A stretch of DNA of 64,000 nucleotides from Labilibaculum sp. GTDB lineage: Bacteria; Bacteroidota; Bacteroidia; Bacteroidales; Marinifilaceae. The translations under genes and the position numbers were made by a program. Below are positions 17,334 to 25,833 of this stretch, piece by piece; the first letter of the stretch is position 1, and every line of letters starts with the position of its first letter. The DNA lies in assembly GCA_016342745.1 (NCBI GenBank), contig JAEINT010000004.1, positions 124,001 through 188,000 on the forward strand, read 5' to 3'. Under the pieces are notes generated by a model that saw only the letters and a program-made list of their open reading frames with translations, was not told the DNA's origin and searched no databases.

Positions 17334-18338
17334 TTAATTTGCAAATTGTTTTAAACCAACCGAATCACACTCATAATTCATACATTCTTTCAGCTCATCA
17401 TCCAACTTCATTATTGTGCAAGTAACACCTGACATTTCTAAAGAAGTAAAATAATTACCGACATAAGAGCGATACACTTTTATACCTTTTTCTGATAGTA
17501 TTTTCTCAACATCATTAAATACTATGTACTGTTCCATAATAGGAGTCGATCCTAATCCCGATATTAAAACAACAACTTCATCCTCCTTTTCAAAAGGAAG
17601 ATCTGGTATAATAACATCGCACATTCGCTTGGCAACTCCTGCTGCCGACTCTAATGGTACAACTTCAATTCCAGGCTCTCCATGATGACCAATACCAACC
17701 TCCATGGTTCCTTCTTTAATTTCAAAGTTTGCATGACCAACTTCTGGAATAGCACAAGGAGCTAAACCAACACCCATACTTCGAGTGTTATTAATGGCTT
17801 TTTGAGATGCAGATATTACCTCATCAAGGTTAGCGCCCATAGCTGCTTTTGCACCACCAACTTTCCACATTAATATTTCACCTGCAACTCCTCTTCGTCT
17901 TTCCTCTTCACCTTTTGGAGCAGAAGGAACATCATCATTGGCAACAACAGTTTTTACTAAAATATCATCATCTTCAGCCTCTTCCATTGCCATCGCAACA
18001 TTCATGTTATCACCAGCATAATTACCATACAATACTGCTACACCAGCACCTCCATCAGCTTCTTTTATTGCATCGTAAAACATTTGCGCTGGAGGCGAAG
18101 AAAAGATTTCTCCACAAGCAACAGCATCTACCATATTGCGACCAACATAACCAATAAATGCAGGTTTATGACCAGAGCCGCCTCCGGTTACGATACCTAC
18201 TTTACCTTTTATAGGAGCATCTTTATATTTTATGACTCTTTCGTTTTCCGTTGGAACTACTAAATCTGTATGAATTTTAAGGTAAGCCTCCAACATATCT
18301 TCAACAACATTCGCTGGATTGTTAAATAGTTTTTGCAT
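17334..18338 (-). CDS. dhaK: dihydroxyacetone-type kinase, substrate-binding subunit DhaK
   Basis: Substrate-binding kinase subunit of 334 residues. Family marks are G-K-V-G-I-V-T-G-G-G-S-G-H-K-P near residue 50, Y-G-N-Y-A-G-D-N-M-N near 105, and G-H-H-G-E-P-G-I-E. In the last, His219 matches the histidine that forms a covalent hemiaminal with the ketose carbonyl in the Escherichia coli protein. Related kinases phosphorylate dihydroxyacetone, and the L- and D-erythrulose kinases belong to the same family. With an RpiB-like isomerase and TIM-barrel isomerases in the same operon, a ketotetrose or similar short ketose is a better guess than dihydroxyacetone alone. Confidence 0.93.
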   Translation of the reverse strand: MQKLFNNPANVVEDMLEAYLKIHTDLVVPTENERVIKYKDAPIKGKVGIVTGGGSGHKPAFIGYVGRNMVDAVACGEIFSSPPAQMFYDAIKEADGGAGVAVLYGNYAGDNMNVAMAMEEAEDDDILVKTVVANDDVPSAPKGEEERRRGVAGEILMWKVGGAKAAMGANLDEVISASQKAINNTRSMGVGLAPCAIPEVGHANFEIKEGTMEVGIGHHGEPGIEVVPLESAAGVAKRMCDVIIPDLPFEKEDEVVVLISGLGSTPIMEQYIVFNDVEKILSEKGIKVYRSYVGNYFTSLEMSGVTCTIMKLDDELKECMNYECDSVGLKQFAN

Positions 18339-18352
18339 CGCTTTATTTTTTG

Positions 18353-19264
18353 TTAGTTTTTAATTTTTGAAACTGGATTTTCTAAAATTTCCTTAATCAT
18401 GTTAGGATTTGTTTTTTCAACTCCTGTAAGAAAATAGATGGCCATACCTGCATCAGAAGGATCATAGTGTAATCCTTTATTTTTTGTACAAGTAATTAAT
18501 CTTGAATACAACCAGTCCAAAGCTCCTTCTTTATAAAGTTCTTTATTATTTGCCTCAAAAGTCTTCATCCAATCGTAATGCTTTTTTGGGCAATTCAATC
18601 CCAAATAGTCTTTACCTTCATTTTGATCCAAGATCTTTACGAACTTCACATTGCCACCTTTTTTGTTTCCAAATTCTGCAATCATTTCCTTAAAAGTCCA
18701 ACCCGAATGTTCTGGTTCTCCTTTATTAATCTTGTCTGAATGTCTGTTATTCCAATAGGAATGAGAAAGAACCGTAACATACTGTCTTTTTTCAGGATTT
18801 GCACGATTAATTGCCTCACCTACAACTTGCATTGGTCCTGCAGCAATAATATACAAGGGATCATCAATCGATGATGCGTTAATCGCTTTTGCCATTTTTT
18901 TATAGGCTTTCTCTGGATTATCCACAGCACATATAAACTTAGATTTATTGAACCCAAATCTCTTCTTTGCTCCCAATGCACTTTCACGCATGTGCTCATA
19001 GGCATTCATTCCTTCAGGAGAAGAAGGATGTCGCAAATTACTCCACCAAATGTGATCACTATACGTATACAAAACCACTTTATTCTGCAAACCTTTTGCT
19101 GCTAACATTGCCAAAGTTAATGGTGTAGCCGCCCAATCATCATGATCATGTTCATTACCATCCGAACTGATCGCAATTCTTCCTTTCCCCTGCCACATTG
19201 GTGTTTGAGCATATGTTCCAATTGAGGAGAATACGATCAAGCCAATTAAAATTATTTTTTTCAT
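18353..19264 (-). CDS. exported nucleoside-hydrolase-like protein
   Basis: Protein of 303 residues with a clear signal peptide (ending G-T-Y-A-Q). After it comes a segment I-A-I-S-S-D-G-N-E-H-D-H-D-D-W-A-A that resembles the Asp-rich calcium-binding start of nucleoside hydrolases. The later block P-L-Y-I-I-A-A-G-P-M-Q-V also fits that fold. The protein would act in the periplasm on an N- or O-glycosidic ribose-like substrate, if active at all. Its place inside an otherwise cytoplasmic catabolic operon, 14 bases before dhaK, is odd and suggests it feeds or senses the same sugar. I do not recognise a characterised close relative. Confidence 0.7.
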   Translation of the reverse strand: MKKIILIGLIVFSSIGTYAQTPMWQGKGRIAISSDGNEHDHDDWAATPLTLAMLAAKGLQNKVVLYTYSDHIWWSNLRHPSSPEGMNAYEHMRESALGAKKRFGFNKSKFICAVDNPEKAYKKMAKAINASSIDDPLYIIAAGPMQVVGEAINRANPEKRQYVTVLSHSYWNNRHSDKINKGEPEHSGWTFKEMIAEFGNKKGGNVKFVKILDQNEGKDYLGLNCPKKHYDWMKTFEANNKELYKEGALDWLYSRLITCTKNKGLHYDPSDAGMAIYFLTGVEKTNPNMIKEILENPVSKIKN

Positions 19265-19284
19265 ATGTTTTAGCTTTTTAATGC

Positions 19285-19360
19285 AGATGAAATCACAGGC
19301 TACTTACATCTTTTACCTTACCTTGCATTTTAGAAGTAAGTAGTCCTGTTCTTTTCATCT
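19285..19360 (-). ncRNA. long intercistronic hairpin in the catabolic operon
   Basis: Three paired blocks stack in order: AGATGAAA (19285-19292) with TTTCATCT (19353-19360), ACAGG (19295-19299) with CCTGT (19345-19349), and CTACTTAC (19300-19307) with GTAAGTAG (19336-19343). Only small internal bulges separate them. No U tract follows on the minus strand, so it is not a standard terminator. It lies in the only long gap of the operon (98 bases) between the RpiB-like and nucleoside-hydrolase-like genes. It could stabilise or separate the two halves of the transcript. Confidence 0.5.
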
Positions 19361-19362
19361 TC

Positions 19363-19818
19363 TTATTTTTTAAATGATAGTTGTTCCAAATCGTGCATTT
19401 GATCAACCTTTGGTTGAGATCCTCCTCCCTGAAACTCAGAAACTAACCAAGCATCAACAATTGTTTTCGCCAATTCTGGACCAATAACCCTTTCACCCAT
19501 AGTAATCACCTGAGCATCATTACTTTTCCTTAATCTTTCTGCAGAAAAAACATCATGACAAACGCCTGCATATACAGATTCTACTTTGTTTGCAATCATA
19601 GACATCCCTAAACCAGTTCCGCAGATTAAGATTCCTCTCTCGTACTTCTTATCTTTTATTTGTACTGCTAAATTGTATCCAATTTCAGGATATAAAGCAT
19701 CTTCTTTTGAAGCAGAATAATCTAAATCCGTAACATCAATATTTTTACTTTCCAGATGCTCTACTAAAACCTTTTTTAAATTAACAGCCGCATCATCACA
19801 ATCAATTGCAATTTTCAT
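19363..19818 (-). CDS. RpiB/LacA/LacB-family sugar-phosphate isomerase
   Basis: Cytoplasmic isomerase of 151 residues, the usual family length. The catalytic Cys lies at residue 66 in I-C-G-T-G-L-G-M-S-M-I-A-N-K-V, the same position as in Escherichia coli RpiB. C-H-D-V-F-S-A-E-R-L-R-K-S-N-D-A and I-T-M-G-E-R-V-I-G-P follow as in the family. RpiB converts ribose 5-phosphate and ribulose 5-phosphate; relatives act on allose, galactose and tetrose phosphates. In characterised erythritol and threitol pathways an RpiB relative converts D-erythrulose 4-phosphate to D-erythrose 4-phosphate. That role fits a neighbour of a DhaK-type kinase better than a housekeeping pentose role. Confidence 0.92.
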   Translation of the reverse strand: MKIAIDCDDAAVNLKKVLVEHLESKNIDVTDLDYSASKEDALYPEIGYNLAVQIKDKKYERGILICGTGLGMSMIANKVESVYAGVCHDVFSAERLRKSNDAQVITMGERVIGPELAKTIVDAWLVSEFQGGGSQPKVDQMHDLEQLSFKK

Positions 19819-19829
19819 ATTCTTCTATT

Positions 19830-20693
19830 TTATCTTGTAACGTGAGGTAACTCTTTCTCTAAAAACTTTAAACTTTCTTCAACCCAAAAATCCGGATCTT
19901 TAACAAATGCTCCACTTGCCTCGCTTCCCATTTCAATACCTGCGACACAAGGTTCTCCAAGTTTTGCACAATTCTCTTCAATGCCCAACTCCAAACATTT
20001 ATCAACATAAGTTCTGAAAGGAACAGCTCCTGTGCCTAAAATACTGTTTGTATGCGCAAAACTTTCCGTCTCGCTCAAATGCACATGTATCATTCTGCTT
20101 TTTAATTTTTCCAACTGCTCAGGACCTTCACGAGTTATTACCAAATGACCTACATCGATATTTGGATATACATTAGGCATTCCAATATCTTCTACAGCCT
20201 TGGCTAATTTGTATGTGTTATTACAGATAAAATAAACATGCGGATCCAATTCGATACCAACATGCATATCCTCATTTTTACAATACTCCGCAATGCGACC
20301 AACATTTTCTAGCATATACATCCACGATTGCTCAGGTGTTGTACCCAATTCATACAAACCACCTCCCCAACACACCAATAGTTGTCGGCCCCCAAGTTCT
20401 TTCTGATATTCAGCACAAGCTTTCATATAATCAAAAACCTGATCTCTTTTTCTAGGATCCGGATGAGCTGTATCTTTAGTTGCTACCATTAACATCTGTG
20501 TACTATGAATGCCATTGTCCTTCACAATTTGCACAGCTTCCTTTCGCTGTCCAGCTGTCATAGTTAAAGGATTCCCTTTTCTAATTCCAGCATATTCAAT
20601 ATACTTGAACCCATACTTTACCGCAGCTCGCAACGACTCATCAGGTCCTTTATCTCCAACTTCATAGACTAAAGTATTTAATGCTAATTTCAT
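19830..20693 (-). CDS. TIM-barrel sugar isomerase/epimerase
   Basis: Cytoplasmic protein of 287 residues of the xylose-isomerase-like TIM-barrel family. Probable metal ligands are the Glu in V-G-I-E-L-D-P-H, the Asp in N-I-D-V-G-H, the His in I-H-V-H-L-S-E, and the Glu in V-A-G-I-E-M-G. Family members include hydroxypyruvate isomerase, tagatose/psicose 3-epimerases, L-erythrulose-phosphate isomerase and apiose isomerase-like enzymes. It starts two bases after the transporter gene stops, so transport and first conversion are tightly coupled. A likely task is turning an imported aldose into the ketose for the DhaK/DhaL kinase. Confidence 0.88.
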   Translation of the reverse strand: MKLALNTLVYEVGDKGPDESLRAAVKYGFKYIEYAGIRKGNPLTMTAGQRKEAVQIVKDNGIHSTQMLMVATKDTAHPDPRKRDQVFDYMKACAEYQKELGGRQLLVCWGGGLYELGTTPEQSWMYMLENVGRIAEYCKNEDMHVGIELDPHVYFICNNTYKLAKAVEDIGMPNVYPNIDVGHLVITREGPEQLEKLKSRMIHVHLSETESFAHTNSILGTGAVPFRTYVDKCLELGIEENCAKLGEPCVAGIEMGSEASGAFVKDPDFWVEESLKFLEKELPHVTR

Positions 20694-20695
20694 GT

Positions 20696-21988
20696 TTATA
20701 TATTTTTATTTGTTACAATTTTAAATTTGCTTTGAATTGAATTTTCTGGTTTCATAAACATCCATGTAATAATTGCTACAACAGATAAACCTGCCGCGAT
20801 ATAAAAAAATGGTAAATTGCTCCCAGTCCATTCGAACAGGTATGGATAAGCGATAATGGTAATGAATGCACCAAGATTACCTGCCATATTCATAGTCCCA
20901 GATACTAAACCTGCATTTTCCTTACCTATATCAATACAAAAGGTCCATGAAGGACTCAATGTCATATCTGCCCCAAATACGGCAATTGCAAGAAAACAAA
21001 CGGCCATAACAACTGATGAAGACTGAGTTACCATTACCATTCCGAATGCTGCAAAGATAAAACCAAGCACCGCTGGCATTCTTCTTGATAGATTAACACC
21101 CTTAACACGATAAAAATAATCGACCATAAAACCCGAGCACCAATTCCCTACGGCCCCTGCTATTAATGGTATTGAACTATACATTCCAGCATCAATAGCC
21201 GACATTGCGAATTTTTCCTTAATAAAAGGGAACATCCATGTTAATGTAAAGTAAAAAGTAAAGTTGCTACAGGTATATTGCAGCATTGCTAGCCACATGT
21301 TTCTCGATGATAAAATATCTTTAAAAGATAAAAGTGAATGTTTATTTGTAGTTCCTGAATCTCTACTTTCTATAATAAAACGCTTCTCTTCATCGCTAAT
21401 TATTCTCGATTCTTCTGGCGAATTTTTAAATAACAAATACCACAAAATAGCTGCCAGAATGCCAATAAATCCAAAAACAACAAATGAATACCTCCAACCA
21501 ATTGAAGTGATCATCCATGCTACTAGAGGAAGGGCAAAAGCGGCACCAATACGCGAACCAGAAAAATTTATTCCTTGAACAATGCCTCTTTCTTGTACTG
21601 GAAACCAATTGTAAACAACTTTTGCTAAACTTGGAAAAGCCCCAGCTTCCCCGGCTCCAAATAAAAATCGAATCACCAACATGGAAACATAATTCCATGC
21701 AAAGCCGGTAACAGCAGTCAAAATGGACCATACTGTCACAATTCCTGCAATAACACCTTTAGGACCATATCTATCAGCTAATTTTCCCGATGGAGCTTGG
21801 AGCAAGGCATAACCTAATGTAAAAACAGCCATCACCCAACCAAAATCGGTCATATCAAAACCAAGATCCCCACTAATATCTTCCTTAGCAACCGATATAC
21901 ATGCTCGATCAACATAGAGCAAAACGGTCAATAAAAATGTACTAAACACCAATAAAAAACGAATTGGAAAAACACCTTTTAACTTCAT
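20696..21988 (-). CDS. MFS sugar/sugar-acid transporter (ACS-like)
   Basis: Inner-membrane transporter of 430 residues with about twelve hydrophobic helices. The loop after helix 2 has the MFS signature G-K-L-A-D-R-Y-G-P-K-G-V (near residue 68). The start D-R-A-C-I-S-V-A in helix 1 is typical of the anion:cation symporter branch that carries hexuronates, aldonates and phthalate-like acids. As first gene of the catabolic operon it probably imports the monosaccharide or sugar acid used by the following enzymes. The upstream region carries a perfect palindrome (22041-22056). Confidence 0.9.
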   Translation of the reverse strand: MKLKGVFPIRFLLVFSTFLLTVLLYVDRACISVAKEDISGDLGFDMTDFGWVMAVFTLGYALLQAPSGKLADRYGPKGVIAGIVTVWSILTAVTGFAWNYVSMLVIRFLFGAGEAGAFPSLAKVVYNWFPVQERGIVQGINFSGSRIGAAFALPLVAWMITSIGWRYSFVVFGFIGILAAILWYLLFKNSPEESRIISDEEKRFIIESRDSGTTNKHSLLSFKDILSSRNMWLAMLQYTCSNFTFYFTLTWMFPFIKEKFAMSAIDAGMYSSIPLIAGAVGNWCSGFMVDYFYRVKGVNLSRRMPAVLGFIFAAFGMVMVTQSSSVVMAVCFLAIAVFGADMTLSPSWTFCIDIGKENAGLVSGTMNMAGNLGAFITIIAYPYLFEWTGSNLPFFYIAAGLSVVAIITWMFMKPENSIQSKFKIVTNKNI

Positions 21989-22040
21989 AAATATTAATCT
22001 TTAACTATTTTAGGGTAAAATTTGATGCGGATTGGACTAT

Positions 22041-22056
22041 ATTCAAACCTTTGAAT
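22041..22056. promoter_or_regulatory. perfect palindrome ATTCAAA-CC-TTTGAAT, operator candidate
   Basis: Two 7-bp arms with a 2-bp centre lie 53-68 bases upstream of the MFS start codon, in the 465-base gap shared with the divergent DUF5060 gene. The sub-sequence CTTTGAATCGG (22049-22059) recurs inverted at 22185-22195. No other gene-like content is seen in 21989-22453. Confidence 0.5.
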
Positions 22057-22184
22057 CGGTTTAAAATTCCTCTTCCTTTTTACAACAAAAACACATCAAC
22101 AAGATTAGATTTATTGAAATATAATATTGGTCAGAATCGTATGGAATAGGTCTAATAACATTCTATATTTCTGCGATAACGCTT

Positions 22185-22195
22185 CCGATTCAAAG
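22185..22195. promoter_or_regulatory. inverted second copy of CTTTGAATCGG
   Basis: CCGATTCAAAG here is the exact reverse complement of 22049-22059, about 136 bases away. An 11-base exact inverted match within one divergent promoter region suggests a shared regulator site or DNA looping. Confidence 0.4.
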
Positions 22196-22453
22196 CAATT
22201 TTTTGGCACAAATATTGAATGTTACAAATTCGAATTAACTCATTAAAAATCCAGCAAAAACGGCATCTTCAACAAGATACTTCACTCATATAAACATCAA
22301 AAATCATGTATATATTCAAAATAAAAATCTAGTTTTTATCAGGCAGTGAACAATAGTGACCACCTTTAGTATTATTTCAACCTCGCTTAGCTATAAAATA
22401 ATCTAATTTCAGGCATATTTTTTTACATCTATAATTATAAAACAACTCTACAC

Positions 22454-24091
22454 ATGAGAGCTAAATTCAAATTCGTTTATTTATTATTACTGTTTTCGGT
22501 TTACTTAAATACTAGTTTGCAAGCCGAAATAAAATCTACCGCTTATTCATCCTCAAAAAATATTTCTTTAAAAAAATGGGAAGTACTAGATATTGCATTT
22601 AAGGCTAAATCAAAATCTCCCTTCACAACCGATTTTCATGCAATTTTCACTTCTCCAAGTGGAAAAGAGCAGAAAGTTGCTGGTTTTTATAATGGCAACA
22701 AAGAATGGTTACTTAGATTCTCTGGAGCGGAGGTAGGAAAATGGACTTTTAAAACTTCATCCCCTGTAAAAGCATTAAATAACAAAAAAGGTGCGTTAAA
22801 TATTTCGAATGAAATTGCAGAAGCAAAAAAAGGTGGAATTGTTATTCCTAAAGAAGATCCACAACATTTTTATTATGAAGATGGAACTCCTTATTTCCTT
22901 ATGGCATTTGAATGTGACTGGCTTTATGCTTTAGACTATCACAACGAAGAAGCTTTACCAAAAACAGATCACTTACTAAATCTTGTAAAAGATAATGGAA
23001 TGAATCAGGTAGTAATGAATGTCTTTTCGTACGATGTTCATTGGAAATGGGGTAAAGATCCACTTTTAAAAGAGCATCCTGAACACGAATTTGGAGGACC
23101 TAAAGACATTTTTCCTTTCCTAGGAAATAATGACAATCCTGATTTCTCAGCTTTAAATGTTGATTTCTTTAAGAAACTAGACAGAACCATTGATTTAATG
23201 AATGAGAAAGAAATCATCTCTCATTTAATGATCTATGTTTGGAACAAAGATGTTAATTGGCCTGAAATGAATACCGAAGCCGATAACATGTACTACGATT
23301 ATATTGTAAAAAGATATGGCGCATTCCCTAATATCATGTGGGATGTTTCAAAGGAAGCACTATTTTATGGTAGAGCCGATGATGAGTATATTTTGGAAAG
23401 AATCAACAGATTACGAAAAGCCAACTGGTTCAACCGATTGGTAACTGTTCACGATTACAAATTCTGTCAACGCAACGCTAAGGATGTAGATTACATTTCT
23501 CGTCAGGACTGGACCCACTTACTTTACAGAAACATGCTTGACGATCACAATAAATATACAGACAAGCCAGTTTTCAATATTGAACATGGCGGATATGAAG
23601 AATCTTCTTATGTAGTATTCTCTGGTAGTTACATTAGTGCAGAAGCATGCCTGCGAAGAAATTATGAATGTCTGTTTGCAGGTGTTTACTCAACCTATTA
23701 TTGGCAAGGTACATCGTGGAATGCAATTATTTGGAACCCATTCGAACAAGATGATTCATTCTACAAGCCGAAATTTGAATATTTTAAACACATGACAGCT
23801 TTAATGTCAGAATACGAATTCAGTAATTTTGAACCAGATCCAACACATAACCAAGCAGGTTTTTGCTTAAAAGAAAAGAACAAAGAAAATTACTTGTACT
23901 ATGTACCAAAGGAAACTTACTGGTATCGCACAGAGTTTTTATTTAAAAGAACTAAAAAGCCGATTACATGTAAATGGTTTAATACCCTAACTGGTGAATA
24001 TTCAAAAGAATTTGTGATTACCAAAAAGCAACACTTTATTTCTCCATGGTATAACAAAGCAGATGCTATTTTAATACATACTGTAGAATAA
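22454..24091 (+). CDS. DUF5060-containing glycoside hydrolase, GH140-like (clan GH-A type)
   Basis: Exported protein of 545 residues with a signal peptide ending L-Q-A-E. An N-terminal DUF5060 beta-sandwich (about 25-115) contains F-N-N-type strands such as V-G-K-W-T-F-K-T. A TIM barrel (about 130-440) follows with Y-Y-E-D-G-T-P-Y-F-L-M-A. The expected acid/base is Glu301 in M-W-D-V-S-K-E and the nucleophile Glu377 in F-N-I-E-H-G-G-Y, as in clan GH-A. A small C-terminal domain resembles the putative collagen-binding domain. Relatives with DUF4038 barrels include apiosidases (GH140). It is transcribed divergently from the sugar operon and could release that sugar; its actual substrate is unknown. 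Confidence 0.8.
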   Translation: MRAKFKFVYLLLLFSVYLNTSLQAEIKSTAYSSSKNISLKKWEVLDIAFKAKSKSPFTTDFHAIFTSPSGKEQKVAGFYNGNKEWLLRFSGAEVGKWTFKTSSPVKALNNKKGALNISNEIAEAKKGGIVIPKEDPQHFYYEDGTPYFLMAFECDWLYALDYHNEEALPKTDHLLNLVKDNGMNQVVMNVFSYDVHWKWGKDPLLKEHPEHEFGGPKDIFPFLGNNDNPDFSALNVDFFKKLDRTIDLMNEKEIISHLMIYVWNKDVNWPEMNTEADNMYYDYIVKRYGAFPNIMWDVSKEALFYGRADDEYILERINRLRKANWFNRLVTVHDYKFCQRNAKDVDYISRQDWTHLLYRNMLDDHNKYTDKPVFNIEHGGYEESSYVVFSGSYISAEACLRRNYECLFAGVYSTYYWQGTSWNAIIWNPFEQDDSFYKPKFEYFKHMTALMSEYEFSNFEPDPTHNQAGFCLKEKNKENYLYYVPKETYWYRTEFLFKRTKKPITCKWFNTLTGEYSKEFVITKKQHFISPWYNKADAILIHTVE

Positions 24092-24101
24092 TAAATATTT
24101 T

Positions 24102-24131
24102 AAGTCCTAATAAGCTATCTTGTTAGGACTT
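24102..24131 (+). terminator. intrinsic terminator after the DUF5060 hydrolase
   Basis: AAGTCCTAA (24102-24110) and its complement (24123-24131) form a perfect stem followed by a run of T. The next gene starts 20 bases later, so it may need its own promoter or partial readthrough. Confidence 0.75.
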
Positions 24132-24150
24132 TTTTAATTATAAATCTGAT

Positions 24151-25803
24151 ATGCGAGTAACAATTATTACATCCATCTTGTTCTTATTTCTGGCAGCATC
24201 TTGTCAAAAACAGGAACATAATAATTCTCCTAAGATTTTACAGGAGTTCATTAAAAAAGGTTCGAAAAGTATCTTACCAGATTTTTCGTATGCCGGATAT
24301 AAATATGGTGAAAAATCTATACCTAATGTCGAAAGTAAAATTTACGATATTACATCTTTTGGTGCAGTTCCAAACGATAATTTAGATGATACAAAAAGTA
24401 TTCAAGCAGCAGTTGATGCAGCTGGGAAAAACAAGGGTGGCATTGTATTTTTTCCACCTGGCACCTTTCACGTAAACATGGATACCAATCGTCTTGATAT
24501 CGTTCGAATAAACCACAGTAATATTGTAATGCGAGGTTCTGGCTCCGACATAAATGGTACAACTATTTTTAGTGGCAGTGAAACAACTCAAACTACAAAT
24601 CCATGGTTATCTCCTTTTGTGTTTCATACAGGTTTAAATCTTTTTGACACAGAACGATTTTATAGTATTGATGAAGAACCGGTATTTGCGAGCTTAACAT
24701 CAGACATTCTAAAAGGAGATAAAGTACTGAAAATAGAAAAAACAAAAGGCTTAAAAAGTGGCGACATCTTACTTATTGCAATGAGCAATACTACCGACGA
24801 TGGAGATTTAATGAAGGATTTAATGGATCCTTTAGAGTATGATCCTTTCCAAACGAGCTATATTAACGCAGGCCGCGATCGAAAATCATCATTTCAATGG
24901 TCTGTCGAAATTGATCAAATAATTAATGATCAAGAAGTTTTATTGAAGCAACCATCACGTAGAGATATCAAAACGAAATTTAAGGCACGAGTAGCTATCA
25001 TGCCAATGCTTAGAAATATTGGTATAGAAAACTTTCGATTCGATTGCGCTTACAAAGGTGGTTACAGTCATCACAAAACACCAGAACATGATTATGGCTG
25101 GGGAGCCATTTGCATGCATCGAGTTTCTCATGGTTGGGTTCGCAATATCAATATTAACAACTACGTGCAAAACACGCACTTGGTAAACAGCCGAAATGTA
25201 ACGATAAGTAACATTACAATGTCTGGATTAGATGGACATTACGGACCTAAAATGTATCATTCGAATGATAATTTGGTTGAAAATATTAAGGTTAGGGGGC
25301 TTTATACTCATGGTCCAGGTTTGGAAGGTGCCAGCTTTGGAAATGTATATCGAAATATCAATCTAACACATCCTTCACCTATCGATTTACACGGAATTGG
25401 TGGCCCTGACTTTTGCCCTCCGATGTACAATTTGTATGAGAACATTTCAAACCTAACAAAATTAGGTGGTGGCGGCGCTACAACAAACATTCCTCATTCG
25501 GGTGAATACAATACATTTTGGGGATTGGAATTGGCTAGTTTCAATGATGATGGTTTTAATGAGCTGTTCTATTCTTGGATTTGGAGAGATGCCAAACGAT
25601 TCAACAATGAATTTCATATTGATTGCCATAAACAATATCTGCGAAGCATTATGGTAGGCATTCACAATCCAAACAAAAAACTTTCCATAGAGCACAAAAC
25701 AGAAGATCGTAATGATGATTGGATTTATGTAGAAGGATTAAATCAGAATCTAAATTTATCTTCGCTTTATGAGACACAATTAAAGCTTCGGCTAAGCAAA
25801 TAG
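24151..25803 (+). CDS. pectate-lyase-3-type beta-helix lipoprotein
   Basis: Lipoprotein of 550 residues (lipobox L-A-A-S-C). Near residue 65 it has the start of a Pectate_lyase_3 beta-helix: I-T-S-F-G-A-V-P-N-D-N-L-D-D-T-K-S-I, then G-G-I-V-F-F-P-P-G-T-F. Helical coils follow to about residue 500, including N-Y-V-Q-N-T-H-L-V-N-S and G-G-G-G-A-T-T-N-I-P-H. Proteins with this fold include lyases, GH28-like hydrolases and epimerases. I see no motif that decides between them. It is convergent with the carbohydrate-binding gene at 25889 and separated from it by a strong bidirectional terminator. Confidence 0.75.
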   Translation: MRVTIITSILFLFLAASCQKQEHNNSPKILQEFIKKGSKSILPDFSYAGYKYGEKSIPNVESKIYDITSFGAVPNDNLDDTKSIQAAVDAAGKNKGGIVFFPPGTFHVNMDTNRLDIVRINHSNIVMRGSGSDINGTTIFSGSETTQTTNPWLSPFVFHTGLNLFDTERFYSIDEEPVFASLTSDILKGDKVLKIEKTKGLKSGDILLIAMSNTTDDGDLMKDLMDPLEYDPFQTSYINAGRDRKSSFQWSVEIDQIINDQEVLLKQPSRRDIKTKFKARVAIMPMLRNIGIENFRFDCAYKGGYSHHKTPEHDYGWGAICMHRVSHGWVRNININNYVQNTHLVNSRNVTISNITMSGLDGHYGPKMYHSNDNLVENIKVRGLYTHGPGLEGASFGNVYRNINLTHPSPIDLHGIGGPDFCPPMYNLYENISNLTKLGGGGATTNIPHSGEYNTFWGLELASFNDDGFNELFYSWIWRDAKRFNNEFHIDCHKQYLRSIMVGIHNPNKKLSIEHKTEDRNDDWIYVEGLNQNLNLSSLYETQLKLRLSK

Positions 25804-25833
25804 TGCCATTCGCATTTTTATGGCATAGACATA

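Noticed and set aside
17849-18157. 102-codon plus-strand frame rich in His, Leu and Gln
   Set aside because: It lies wholly antisense to dhaK; the odd composition reflects reading the complement of the kinase codons.
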